From positions 1 to 64,000 of the forward strand of contig DAOQSN010000007.1 of the NCBI GenBank assembly GCA_035356615.1: a stretch of 64,000 bases of DNA, given 5' to 3'. Below, piece by piece: positions 27,801 through 35,616 of the stretch. This DNA comes from JAKQDH01 sp029558835. GTDB lineage: Bacteria; Planctomycetota; Phycisphaerae; UBA1845. How positions within the stretch are numbered: the stretch's first letter is position 1; each line of letters opens with the position of its first letter. Below the pieces are notes generated by a model. That model ran no database searches. It was not told the origin of the DNA and saw only the letters and a program-made list of their open reading frames with translations. The translations under genes and the position numbers were made by a program.

Positions 27801-28085
27801 GGTCGTCTGCATCAGCAGGCCGGCATCATTGAGCAGCGCAAGCGTGTCGATGGTGGCGGTCAGATCCAGCGTAACCACTGAGGGGGGACCGCTGATCGTG
27901 ACGAGGAACACGTCCTGGGCGGTGTTGTTGGGGACTACGGCCGGGCTCCAGTGGGCGGCCAAGTTCCAGTTGGAGGTGCCGCCGACCCAGGTGGCCGAGC
28001 GCTCCGCGGCGTGCACCGGGATGGCAAGGCAGGTTATGAGGACCAACACCACCAGCGCATGCGCAACGTTGACAGGATGTCTCAT
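24870..28085 (-). CDS. Giant autotransporter-like repeat protein with C-terminal dockerin-like domain
   Basis: A secreted protein of 1071 residues. The start at 28085 is chosen because a signal peptide follows directly (MRHPVNVAHALVVLVL..., cleavage after VHA) and a GGGGGA lies upstream; the longer ORF adds a Cys/Arg-rich non-signal stretch. The body consists of about four long imperfect repeats of roughly 190 residues, each with HTIxGxGxIxxxLxNxGTIxAD and a following GGxLxL, as in passenger-type beta-helices. The C-terminus has two calcium-loop motifs (GDFDDDCNIDVDDY and DLDFDGDVDLRD) that form a dockerin-like domain. No beta-barrel translocator is seen. Probably a surface adhesin or matrix protein. 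Confidence 0.8.
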   Translation of the reverse strand: MRHPVNVAHALVVLVLITCLAIPVHAAERSATWVGGTSNWNLAAHWSPAVVPNNTAQDVFLVTISGPPSVVTLDLTATIDTLALLNDAGLLMQTTDLTVARLHGLTNAGTLTVDDRTLTLRGLCTNNALLHVVDTGRLTFGAAAGQFAGAGTLRLAGATAQLRTVGGVAVTNGPGHTIAGYGEIQADLTNQGTIRADTAGGILKLRTYPKTNTNLIAVDADAELRVECVLTNAAGTIDCNAGTLRMAGGTLEGGTVLITDGSLVLADGGTVNADLTLAGADSVGIVTGVGNALSGNFDNDGMLTVQTGATLVGVGLYVNNGNMRVGTGAGTTTLSVLGSLGFDGIGELRLGAAGARLINGLVAQLGNHAIAGQGEIASTLVNFGTVRADVPGASLVLTGSQKENFGTLLAEAGGILDVLTTIANVGSVRADGGIVRVGATGLVASGYVDVASAGELRLQDGKVQSVGTHVAPGCTVRAVSGGAELTGSVANAGLLEVANGVELKVAGTWVNDGDIRISSTGSATACTAAADFVLDGAGTLTLTGAGAELRRLTPASVVNGFDHTIGGAGTLKSPITNYGTLLADVSGADLRLAETQVDNQGILRATGGGRLVLDGTSATGGTMSQVHLSSGAALLQNGSLITQGLVVADSSTITLNQGRLADVTADLAASTLAVSGTGNELSGVVASNGSINVANGATLGVGGMLFNTGTLQLGTGAAATQLVPLSSGITFDGQDGSVRLGGASSELTTGGAVTNRVGHALAGAGRISAPLLNRGEIVADVPGGTLELTGVAKTSTSTGELSARNGGTLRVVANVQRTSDGASDITGSGGAIVLAGVTVAADDVSLDAGSTLVAEQATLEVYDDFTFAMTDEARMTWNGGELVMLGGVSAPAGHTLLYANLEVGSADLGDTPAVAPDGGTVVANPAGFINNLALSSLTIEQAAKVNLVDAIDNGNRGGGREALYVDVLTLGGGAVLNLNGLHLYYNTLVDHGGTFEDIPVPDRMPGDFDDDCNIDVDDYAALPACLTGPGVPIDDDCTVFDLDFDGDVDLRDMAAFQRAFTGPAGQIPGCE

Positions 28086-28468
28086 CGCTTCGTTCCCCCT
28101 CGCTGATCGGTGCCCCGCGTGTCGCCCGCCGCGCGGACGGACCCGCGCGCCGCCCGTACAGTCGCAGCAGTCCTTCGAGGGACACCCCCGTCGCGGCAGT
28201 GCCTCACCCGCCACGACACCGAGCGCCTTCCACGTCGGCCACGGGGGCCCACGCTAGACAGCTCCACACCGCAGGGAAACCGACAGTCAAGGCGGGGTCG
28301 CATGGCCATGCGCAGCGCCGCCATGCTGGTCGGGTACCCAACGCTACTGTCCGCGACAGCATGCCGGCGCCTTCGGCTTGGGCATGCCACCCTCCCGGTC
28401 TCCCGGTTGCGGGGTCCTGTCCAGTTCCTCAAACGAGCCGGTCGCGGCGCGGGCGAGCGCTCCGCCGG
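28086..28468. other. Intergenic region carrying repeat A copy 3
   Basis: About 380 bp between two large exoprotein genes, both read leftwards. It holds family A repeat copy 3 and no supported gene. It should contain the promoter of the dockerin-like repeat protein. Confidence 0.5.
28295..28392 (+). repeat. Palindromic repeat family A, copy 3
   Basis: Left arm GGGTCGCATGGCCATGCGC and right arm GGCGCCTTCGGCTTGGGCAT, ending GCCACCC. The conserved flank TCCCGGTCTCCCGGTTGCGG and GGTCCTGTCCAG follow on the right. Confidence 0.75.
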
Positions 28469-31400
28469 TTACTCGCGTCCCGCGATCATCGACGCCTCAA
28501 ACCCACCACCACTGAGGCCCAGCACCACCAAGTCCAGCAGCTTGTCGCCGTTGGCATCGGCGAAACCGCAGCCGTCGGCCGCGTAGAGGATCGCCGATTG
28601 CGTGACGCCGCCGACCGCGGTCGCGGCGTTCAGGAAGGCCGCGCCGCTGTGGTGCAGCAGGGTAATGTCCGGCGCCATCGGCGTGGGGAGGGCGGCACGC
28701 CCGTAAATGACGATCGCCCGCTGGTTGATGGCGTTGCTGGACGGTGCCAGGGCGAGGATGTCATCCCGCCCATCGCGGTTGAAGTCGCCCCAGGCGAAGG
28801 TTGCCCCCAGGTTGTAGTCGTGCCCGGGTTGCCCGGAAACGACTTGCGCCCCGAACAGGTGTGGAAGTGCCGTCAGGCCGGCACCCGTGATGCTCGTGGT
28901 CCCGCCTGGAATCACAAACAGCACGCCCTCCGCTTCGTTCTGCAACTGCGTCGAGGCCCGAGCGGCGGAACCGGATACGACAATGTCCTTGGCACCCGCG
29001 CCGTCGATCTGGGCGATGGCAAGCGACCTTCCCAACCCGATCTCAGCCGCGGGGCCCTCGTAGGTGGCGCTCATCGTTCCCACAATGACCGGGTCGCCGT
29101 CGGGATCGGTCAGGCCGGCGCCGTTCGCGACGAACACCGCCCCGGCCCGCGCCGCCGCAGCGGAGTTGGCACGGCCCGGCGTCCCCAGGACGACGCGTCT
29201 GGTACCGGCGGTGGAATCGACAGCCACGGCCGCCCCGACGAAGTGCAGGTCCTTGCTGCCCGTGGGCACCAGGCGGAACGTGGCGCCCGTGGCATCGTCA
29301 AGCACCGTAATGGTCACGCCGTTCGTGAAGGCGATCTCGCCGGCGAAGCCGTAGACCGCCCCGGTCGCCTCGACGCGCTGGAGCGGATTGCCGACGCTCA
29401 CCGGACGGGTGTAACCCGTGGTGACGATCTTGTCAAAGAGCGGGTCGGTCGTGTCGATGGAGACGATGGTCGTGATCTCCTCGTTCGCGGTGCCGCGATT
29501 CAGGATGATGCGGTCGCCCGCGGCGAAACCGGTGGCGCTGACCACCCACAGATCGGGCGTACCGGAGTCATCGTCCACGGTAATCACGGTGCCGGTGTGG
29601 AGCTCCGCCCGCGGGGCACCGACGACGACATCGGCGATGCCGTCACCGTTGATGTCGCCACACGCCACAGCGTAGCCGAACATGTCCACGTCGAGGGCCT
29701 CGGTGGCCGGTCGGGTGAACACCGCGCCCGGCGTCGCCCCGTACGGATCGGCCTGGAAGCCTTCACTGTGGTCATGGTAATAGATTTCGACGCGTCCTTC
29801 GGCACCAACGGCACCGCCGTCGTAGGTGCCGCGCCCAAGCACGAGGTCAAGGTAACCATCACCGTTCACGTCGCCGAAACAGGCGGAAGTGATCTGCGTA
29901 CCGGTGACCACGGCCACGCCGTCGTTGGCGAGCGTACCGCCGTTGTTCTTGGCATTGTTGATCGGCGAAGTGCCGACGGGGGCGGCCGAGAGCCCGGAGA
30001 ACATCCGCACCTCCGTCGGGCGGACTACGACTACCTCCGGGTACCCGTCGCGATTGAGGTCAGCGGCAAGCACTTGCCGGCCCGGCCATTGCGTCCCCCC
30101 CGCGCTGCGGGCCCCGTGCACGTCGATCGGCGGAACGTTCGCATCGGCGCTGGCGCTGTTGACCAGACCGAAGTGCTTGAACGGTGTGCCGGCGAACGTC
30201 GGGGCCACGGCAATCACGCTCGGATAATCAGGCTGAATGTGAACGGCGCAGCCGGTGTATTGGGGCTTCGTCACGCCGGTGGGAAGCAGCCCCTGCGTCA
30301 GCGTCGCCCGCACGAGGTACGTACCGCGCTGGGGCGGCGTAAGGGTCGCGTTGAACTGGCTGAGCGCCGGCGGCGCAGACGGGGCAAGCTGGTGCGAGCT
30401 CTGGACGGTGGTCGCCTGGGCCGTCGCGTACGTGCCCGGCAGGATGAGGGCCGTGCGCGCGCCGTCCTCGTCCGACTGACGTCCGTCGTCGAACAGGTCG
30501 AACTGGAGCACCGGGCGATGGCGAACAAGACTGGTGAACGCCACCTGCCTGGGCGAGCGAGCCAGCACCCGCCGCGTGACCGCGCCATTGCGAATCGCGA
30601 GGCCCTCGAGCGAGCCGCCCGCGGCGGCGGGAACCTCATAGCCCGCGCTGATGGTACGAGTAACGGTGTCCGTGGCCGGCGCCGTCGCGCCCGCCGCGGT
30701 GACCGAGACCTCAAAGACGTACTCGCCGGGCACCACGCGGTTGGCGGTGGTACCGGCCAGCCCGGTGCTCAGAATCGTCAGTTGCGAAGGCGCGGGCCGA
30801 ATCTGAAAGGCCGTGTCCTTCGACGCGGGATCCAGCAACAGCACGTCAGGCAGGTTCGTATTGGCCGCCGGTGCCGGGGCGGAGGCCACCCGCCAAGCGT
30901 AGGAGAAAACCGCGTTCGGCTGCCCGGCCAGACTGGCCGTCGCGCCGAGCGAGCCCACCTTGCCGTCCGTGAACCCGGACGTGAGGATCGCACCGGCGGC
31001 AAAAGGTGCACCGCCCTGGAAGTCAATCGAGTTCGGAACGACACTCGACGACGTCCCCGCGTCCGCGCTGAGCGCGCTGGCCGTCACCGTGAGCGTGATC
31101 GTCGCGAAGCCCGTCCGGTTCTGAGAGTCGGTCAACGTGCAGGACACGACAAACGTGCCCGCCACGGAGGTGTTGAACGTGGTCGTGGCCGCCGTCGCAG
31201 TCCCGAAGGGACTGGTGACGCTGCCGCTCACAAGCTGCCACTGGGCCGCCGAGATGGTGGCCGTGGGCGAGAACGCCGCCGTCAACGTCAACACCTGGTT
31301 CCGCAGCACGCTGGCGCTGGGAGTGGCCGTGATTTGCACCGTCAGCAGGCTGACCACCTGCACGCTGACGGTGGCCGTGAAAGTCCCGTTGCTCACCGTG

Positions 31401-32575
31401 ATGGTTGCGTTCCCAAAGCCCGCGGCCGTCACCAGGCCCGCCCCACTGACCGTGGCGACCCCCGTCGCACTGCTCGAGTAGGCGGTGCCGGTGTCATTGG
31501 TGAGCGTGGCCGTCGAGCCGTCGCTGTAGTTGCCGACGACCGTCAGTTGCTGGGTCGTGCCGATGCCGGCGAGCGTCAGGGTTGAGGGGGTGACCGACAC
31601 GCCGGTCAGAACCGGGGCCGGGCCTTCCGTCACGGTGATCTGGAGGGAGGCACCGGCCGAGCCGCCGCCTTCGACCGTCACATTGCAGGCCACCAGGAAC
31701 TGCCCGGGCACCGACGTGTCAAACGTCGTGGTCAACTCGTCCGGGGAGCCGAAGGGGTCGTCAAGTCCTTCGCCGTCGCTGAGAATCCACTCGACACTCT
31801 CCACGCTGTAGCTAGCTGGCACGGACGCGGTCAGCGTCAGGGAGTCGCCCTCCCCGACGAGGGCGGCCGGGGTGGCTGTGATCGCCACCGCCAGGGGCGC
31901 CGGGATGTTCACCACGACGGTCACCGTGGCCGTGAAGGCGTCCAGGGAGACCGTGATGGTCGTCGTGCCGCTGCGTACGGCCTGCACCAGACCGGAACTG
32001 CTTACGGAGGCGACCGCACTGCTGCCGGAGCTGTACAGGGCACCGGCACCGGAGGTCAGGTCGGCAGTGGTGCCGTCGGAGTAAGAGCCGGTCACCAGAA
32101 GCTGCTGCACGGCCCCCGCGGTCGTGAAGAGGACACTGGTCGGGGTCACGGCGATGCCGTCGAGCACGATCTGCGGGGCCGTGACCACCACGGTAGCGGC
32201 ATACTGCCCTTCCAGGTTCGACGTGTCGGTGACCGTAAGGGTAACGCTATAGCTTCCCGCGGTCGCGTACAGATGGTCGATGAACGGCGTGGCGGATTCC
32301 CCCGTGCTGCCGTCGCCGAAGTCCCAGGCGTACGTGGCCGCCCCGGCGATCGTGCTGCCCGTGGCGTCAAAGAGCACGCGCAGCGGGTCATCGGCGTTAA
32401 CCACACTGGATGAGAACACCGCCACCGGCCGGACCGGGGATGGCGTGTTGTCGTTCGTGTTCGTATTCGTGTTGGTGTTCGTGTTGGTGTTGTCCTGCTG
32501 GGCAAACGGGCACCCTGCCAGCAGCAGGAGCGTCAACACGGGGAGAAGCGGCAGCCAGCGGCGCCAACCGCGCAT
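28469..32575 (-). CDS. Large surface lipoprotein with PKD, Big-type Ig and FG-GAP repeats
   Basis: A lipoprotein of 1368 residues. ATG 32575 places a lipoprotein signal at the N-terminus (MRGWRRWL..., lipobox LLAGC); ATG 32644 has a better Shine-Dalgarno (GGAGAG) and adds 23 residues, so it is a real alternative. After the Cys comes an Asn-Thr dipeptide run. Domains in order: PKD (FDATGS, WDFGDGS), two bacterial Ig-like Big_2 units each starting with a GVxVTPSTLT-type strand, further Ig-like repeats, then FG-GAP/VCBS-type calcium motifs (DLNRDGYPEVVV, DVNGDGYLDLVL, DINGDGIADVVV, DFNRDGRDDILA). The last form a likely integrin-type propeller. Probably anchored at the outer surface and involved in adhesion. 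No enzyme domain seen. Confidence 0.82.
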   Translation of the reverse strand: MRGWRRWLPLLPVLTLLLLAGCPFAQQDNTNTNTNTNTNTNDNTPSPVRPVAVFSSSVVNADDPLRVLFDATGSTIAGAATYAWDFGDGSTGESATPFIDHLYATAGSYSVTLTVTDTSNLEGQYAATVVVTAPQIVLDGIAVTPTSVLFTTAGAVQQLLVTGSYSDGTTADLTSGAGALYSSGSSAVASVSSSGLVQAVRSGTTTITVSLDAFTATVTVVVNIPAPLAVAITATPAALVGEGDSLTLTASVPASYSVESVEWILSDGEGLDDPFGSPDELTTTFDTSVPGQFLVACNVTVEGGGSAGASLQITVTEGPAPVLTGVSVTPSTLTLAGIGTTQQLTVVGNYSDGSTATLTNDTGTAYSSSATGVATVSGAGLVTAAGFGNATITVSNGTFTATVSVQVVSLLTVQITATPSASVLRNQVLTLTAAFSPTATISAAQWQLVSGSVTSPFGTATAATTTFNTSVAGTFVVSCTLTDSQNRTGFATITLTVTASALSADAGTSSSVVPNSIDFQGGAPFAAGAILTSGFTDGKVGSLGATASLAGQPNAVFSYAWRVASAPAPAANTNLPDVLLLDPASKDTAFQIRPAPSQLTILSTGLAGTTANRVVPGEYVFEVSVTAAGATAPATDTVTRTISAGYEVPAAAGGSLEGLAIRNGAVTRRVLARSPRQVAFTSLVRHRPVLQFDLFDDGRQSDEDGARTALILPGTYATAQATTVQSSHQLAPSAPPALSQFNATLTPPQRGTYLVRATLTQGLLPTGVTKPQYTGCAVHIQPDYPSVIAVAPTFAGTPFKHFGLVNSASADANVPPIDVHGARSAGGTQWPGRQVLAADLNRDGYPEVVVVRPTEVRMFSGLSAAPVGTSPINNAKNNGGTLANDGVAVVTGTQITSACFGDVNGDGYLDLVLGRGTYDGGAVGAEGRVEIYYHDHSEGFQADPYGATPGAVFTRPATEALDVDMFGYAVACGDINGDGIADVVVGAPRAELHTGTVITVDDDSGTPDLWVVSATGFAAGDRIILNRGTANEEITTIVSIDTTDPLFDKIVTTGYTRPVSVGNPLQRVEATGAVYGFAGEIAFTNGVTITVLDDATGATFRLVPTGSKDLHFVGAAVAVDSTAGTRRVVLGTPGRANSAAAARAGAVFVANGAGLTDPDGDPVIVGTMSATYEGPAAEIGLGRSLAIAQIDGAGAKDIVVSGSAARASTQLQNEAEGVLFVIPGGTTSITGAGLTALPHLFGAQVVSGQPGHDYNLGATFAWGDFNRDGRDDILALAPSSNAINQRAIVIYGRAALPTPMAPDITLLHHSGAAFLNAATAVGGVTQSAILYAADGCGFADANGDKLLDLVVLGLSGGGFEASMIAGRE
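32445..32493 (-). repeat. Asn-Thr codon microsatellite
   Basis: Inside the lipoprotein gene, just after the lipid-modified Cys, a degenerate hexamer repeat encodes alternating Asn and Thr (NTNTNT...NDNT). The unit is AACACN-like and the copies differ by single bases. Tracts like this can change length without breaking the frame, altering the spacer between membrane anchor and first domain. Confidence 0.7.
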
Positions 32576-33160
32576 GCCCGCCTGTCCAGGCCTCGCATCG
32601 GCATTCCGAAACTCAACGTGACCGATCAATCCTGTGCGCCGCATGACCCAACTCTCCAAGCACGGGGTGCGTGCCGGCAACCCGGACTCCGGGTGGCGCC
32701 GGCTTCGTTCGAGGTACCGTCCCTGCATTAACGCCGCAACTGACGTTGTGCAGATAAGCATTTGTATCAGGATGCGGCGTGGGCGTCAATACCGAGCCCG
32801 GCCCGGCGTCGTGTCGGAGCGTCAGGCGGCGGGCCCGCGGGTGGGCGTGGGACCGGCGCGGGCACCGGCGGCCCACTTTACCGGACGGGGCCGCCCAGCC
32901 GAGCGGAACCCGGAAGTTCGCCAACTCCACGGTGGCGATGGCCGTTCGACACTCCAGAACGTCGGCGTCCGGTACCCGACCGCCGGCCCGCGCTGTCACG
33001 TGCCCGTAACGTGGCCGCCCGCAACCGTTGACGCCCTCGTCGCAGGCCGCAAAGATCACGTGTCCGTGAGTGCGGACGAGCGTGACCAATGCCGCACGCG
33101 CTTACGCCCGCGACCGCGGGAGTCGCCGAGCAACGCGGCCGCCGTCGCCAAGGGGAAGCC
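32576..33160. other. Divergent intergenic region, no gene seen
   Basis: About 585 bp between the lipoprotein start and the rhodanese start. Open frames here lack ribosome binding sites and look random. Both promoters are expected here. Part of it (32576-32644) may be coding if the upstream lipoprotein start is used. Confidence 0.4.
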
Positions 33161-33823
33161 ATGAGTCTGCGAGGAACACTGACGACCGTCGTCGAAGTGA
33201 TCGTCCTGCTGGTCGTCGCCGGCACGCTGGCGCTGGGCGCCAACGCGCTGCGTCCCGACAGCGTGAGGCTCGGCCGGAACTACTTCGAGAAACCCGTCTT
33301 CCCCATCAACCCAGGGTACACACACAACCCGGGGAGGATACCAGCCGGTGAAGGTACTTCCGACCCCGCGGCGGGGTTGGTGGGGCAAGCCGGCGAGGCG
33401 GGTCCGGAGGGCGACGGGGGCTCGGAGGGGACGGGCTCTCACTCCTCAGCGGTGGAGCAGCTCGGCCTGCAGTCCATGACCTTCGACGAAGCGCTGGAGA
33501 TGTACCACGACGACATGTACCGGACGAGGCACTGCATCTTCGTGGATGCCCGCCCCGATACGCTCTACCGGGAGGGCCATATCTCCGGCGCGTTCCAACT
33601 CGACCCCTACCACCTAGAGTTCTACCTGCCCGACCTGGTCGACATCGCGTTGAATGCCCACCGCATTGTCGTCTACTGCACCGGCGGCGATTGCGAGGAC
33701 AGCCTGTTTGCCGCACGCGACCTGATGGAGGCGGGCGTGGCCGCCGACAGGATTTTCGTTTACGAAGGCGGCTTCGACGAGTGGAAGAAGAAGGGCGGCC
33801 CCATGGCCACCGGAGGTCAATAA
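33161..33823 (+). CDS. Membrane-anchored rhodanese-domain protein
   Basis: A protein of 220 residues starting at 33161, with AAGGGGAA upstream and an immediate membrane segment (about 8-28). A Gly/Glu/Pro-rich linker (about 60-100) leads to a rhodanese domain (about 105-215). The domain has FVDARPDTLYREGHISGA and the active-site loop VVYCTGGDCED with Cys173, so sulfur-transferase activity or sulfane-sulfur binding is plausible. The domain should face the periplasm. GTG of the DoxX/MauE-like gene lies 3 bp after the stop, so the two form a tight operon. Confidence 0.82.
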   Translation: MSLRGTLTTVVEVIVLLVVAGTLALGANALRPDSVRLGRNYFEKPVFPINPGYTHNPGRIPAGEGTSDPAAGLVGQAGEAGPEGDGGSEGTGSHSSAVEQLGLQSMTFDEALEMYHDDMYRTRHCIFVDARPDTLYREGHISGAFQLDPYHLEFYLPDLVDIALNAHRIVVYCTGGDCEDSLFAARDLMEAGVAADRIFVYEGGFDEWKKKGGPMATGGQ

Positions 33824-33826
33824 GCG

Positions 33827-34357
33827 GTGCCCGCTACGCCGTCGCTCATCGCCCGTCTGGATCGCACCGGAGTGCCGTTGCTGCTGGCGCGGCTGATCCT
33901 GGGCGGCCTGCTCATCTGGATGGGCATCGTGAAGGTGCTCGCCCCCATCGACTTCCTCAAGCTCATGCGTCAGTACCAGATGCTGGACGAGCAGAGCGCC
34001 TACGTGTTCCTCAACCTGGTGGCCGTCGTGTTGCCCTGGGTGGAGACGCTCTGCGGGGTAGCCCTCGTGCTGGGGCTGGGCGTGCGGGGCGCGGGGCTGC
34101 TGTCGGGCGGCATGCTGCTGGTTTTCACGCCGCTGATCCTCAAGCGCGGCCTGGAACTCTACCAGGCCGGGACGCTGGCGTTCTGCGGCGTTAAGTTCGA
34201 CTGCGGCTGCGGCGCCGGCGAGGTGTACCTCTGCAACAAGCTCGCGGAGAACATCGCCCTGCTGCTCCTTTCCCTGCTGGTCGTGTTCTCGCGCACCCGG
34301 CGGTTCTGCCTGGAGCGCTGGTGGCACCTCCGACCTGCCACGAGTGCCACGGGGTGA
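33827..34357 (+). CDS. MauE/DoxX-family membrane protein
   Basis: A membrane protein of 176 residues starting at GTG 33827, with GGAGGT about 9 bp upstream inside the rhodanese gene. Four membrane segments are visible (about 18-38, 60-80, 85-105, 140-156). The Cys-containing stretch CGVKFDCGCG, with a further Cys at VYLC, is unusual for DoxX proteins and matches MauE-like members, which take part in disulfide or redox maturation. Its coupling to a rhodanese suggests a joint sulfur or thiol-redox role, which is inference. Confidence 0.8.
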   Translation: MPATPSLIARLDRTGVPLLLARLILGGLLIWMGIVKVLAPIDFLKLMRQYQMLDEQSAYVFLNLVAVVLPWVETLCGVALVLGLGVRGAGLLSGGMLLVFTPLILKRGLELYQAGTLAFCGVKFDCGCGAGEVYLCNKLAENIALLLLSLLVVFSRTRRFCLERWWHLRPATSATG

Positions 34358-34519
34358 ACGCGCTCGCCACGGCCTGCCCGCGCCTCGAAGAGCAAGCCTC
34401 GCCGCTGGGCCCGGTGTCACCTCCTCGCCCCCGCATCCGTGCCCTCTCGCGGTACGCCTGTAGCGTCTCGCAGTGCGCCCGTAGCGTCGGCCCTGCGTGA
34501 CCAATGGCCAAGGACCAGA

Positions 34520-34613
34520 CCCCTCTCCCTCGCAGGGAGAGGGGCTGGGGTGAGGGTAGAGGAACCAACACCGTGCACGGCGTGTGACGCCTCTCCCCCG
34601 AGGGGGAGAGGGG
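34520..34613. repeat. Family D hairpin repeats, two copies
   Basis: At 34520-34556 the motif CCCTCTCCCTCGCAGGGAGA continues to GGGGCTGGGGTGAGGG. At 34590-34613 a second, shorter hairpin CCTCTCCCCCGAGGGGGAGA is seen just downstream (minus strand) of the PEP-CTERM gene, where it could serve as a terminator. This motif class is widely dispersed in bacterial genomes. Confidence 0.75.
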
Positions 34614-34628
34614 TTCTGTTGGAGGCTC

Positions 34629-35579
34629 TCACGCTCGCCGCTTGCGCCCCAGCAGCAGCACCCCGGCCGCCAGCAGCAGCAGGCTCCCCGGCTCGGGGAC
34701 GAAGGCGATGTAGTTCGGCCCATCCAGGAAAGCATAGGTGATGAAGTTGTCGATGAACGCCCCGGTCTGACCGTCGTAGCGCCGGATGCGTGCGGGCAGG
34801 GGATCGGCCACGTAGAGGTTGCCGTCGTGCGGACCAAACGCCACTCCGGAAGCCCAGTTAAGACTCCCGCTGTGCGGTTGAACGAAGTAACCCAAGGCAT
34901 CCCCGGTAACCGGGTCGTAGCGCGCCACGCTGCCTGTCCAGCGGTTGCTGACGTACAACAGCCCGTCGGGGCCGAAGAGCAGGTCCGTCGGCCCGTCGAG
35001 GTACGCACCTTCCGCGACGATCTGCTGGAGCTGCCCCGTCTGCCCGTCGTAGCGCAAGAGGCGGTCGTTGTCGTGGCTGGTGACATACAGATCGCCATCG
35101 GCACCGAAGGACATTCCCTCGGGCATGTTCAATCCTTCAAAGGCAAACACGTCGAGGAATGCGCCGGTCTGTCCGTCATAGCGAATGACGTTGTTCGACA
35201 GCCCACCGGCAACGTAGAGGTTGCCATCGGGGCCAAATTCCAGTTTCGTAGGGGCGTCGATCCCCCCGCTGCCTGTCTCGACGAATACATCCATGAACTG
35301 GCGTGTCTCTCCGTCATACCGCAACACACGGTCACTGAGTTGATCAGCAAAATACAGATTTCCGTCCAGGCCGAGCGTGAAGCCGTACATTCCCGTCTGG
35401 AGCGGCGTGTCGGACAGCACACGTCCAAGAGAGGAGCCCGTGTACCCATCGAAGCGCCATCCCCACCCCCCATCGGCGACCCACAATTCGAGTGCGTCCG
35501 CGCGCGTCTGGGCAGGCGCCGCGCACACCGCGACATTCAATGCAAATGCCAATGCGTGAATCAAACGCGTAGAGTACAT
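34629..35579 (-). CDS. PEP-CTERM beta-propeller protein
   Basis: An exported protein of 316 residues. ATG 35579 is chosen since AGGGG lies about 8 bp upstream and a signal peptide follows (MYSTRLIHALAFALNVAVCA, cleavage near TRA). Six or so NHL-like blades carry the pattern DGNLYVA..xxxxVxRYDGQTGxFLDVF. The C-terminus is a textbook PEP-CTERM sorting signal: VPEPGS, a Leu/Ala membrane stretch, then RKRR. It should be processed by an exosortase, none of which lies in the window. PEP-CTERM proteins are usually tied to exopolysaccharide-rich extracellular matrix. Confidence 0.88.
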   Translation of the reverse strand: MYSTRLIHALAFALNVAVCAAPAQTRADALELWVADGGWGWRFDGYTGSSLGRVLSDTPLQTGMYGFTLGLDGNLYFADQLSDRVLRYDGETRQFMDVFVETGSGGIDAPTKLEFGPDGNLYVAGGLSNNVIRYDGQTGAFLDVFAFEGLNMPEGMSFGADGDLYVTSHDNDRLLRYDGQTGQLQQIVAEGAYLDGPTDLLFGPDGLLYVSNRWTGSVARYDPVTGDALGYFVQPHSGSLNWASGVAFGPHDGNLYVADPLPARIRRYDGQTGAFIDNFITYAFLDGPNYIAFVPEPGSLLLLAAGVLLLGRKRRA

Positions 35580-35616
35580 AACACTACCCCTGTTCTTGCA
35601 CACCCGACCCGGTGCC

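Noticed and set aside
28199..31585. Open frame of 1128 codons opposite the FG-GAP lipoprotein
   Set aside because: Shadow frame; the minus-strand protein has recognisable PKD, Big and FG-GAP domains and a lipobox.
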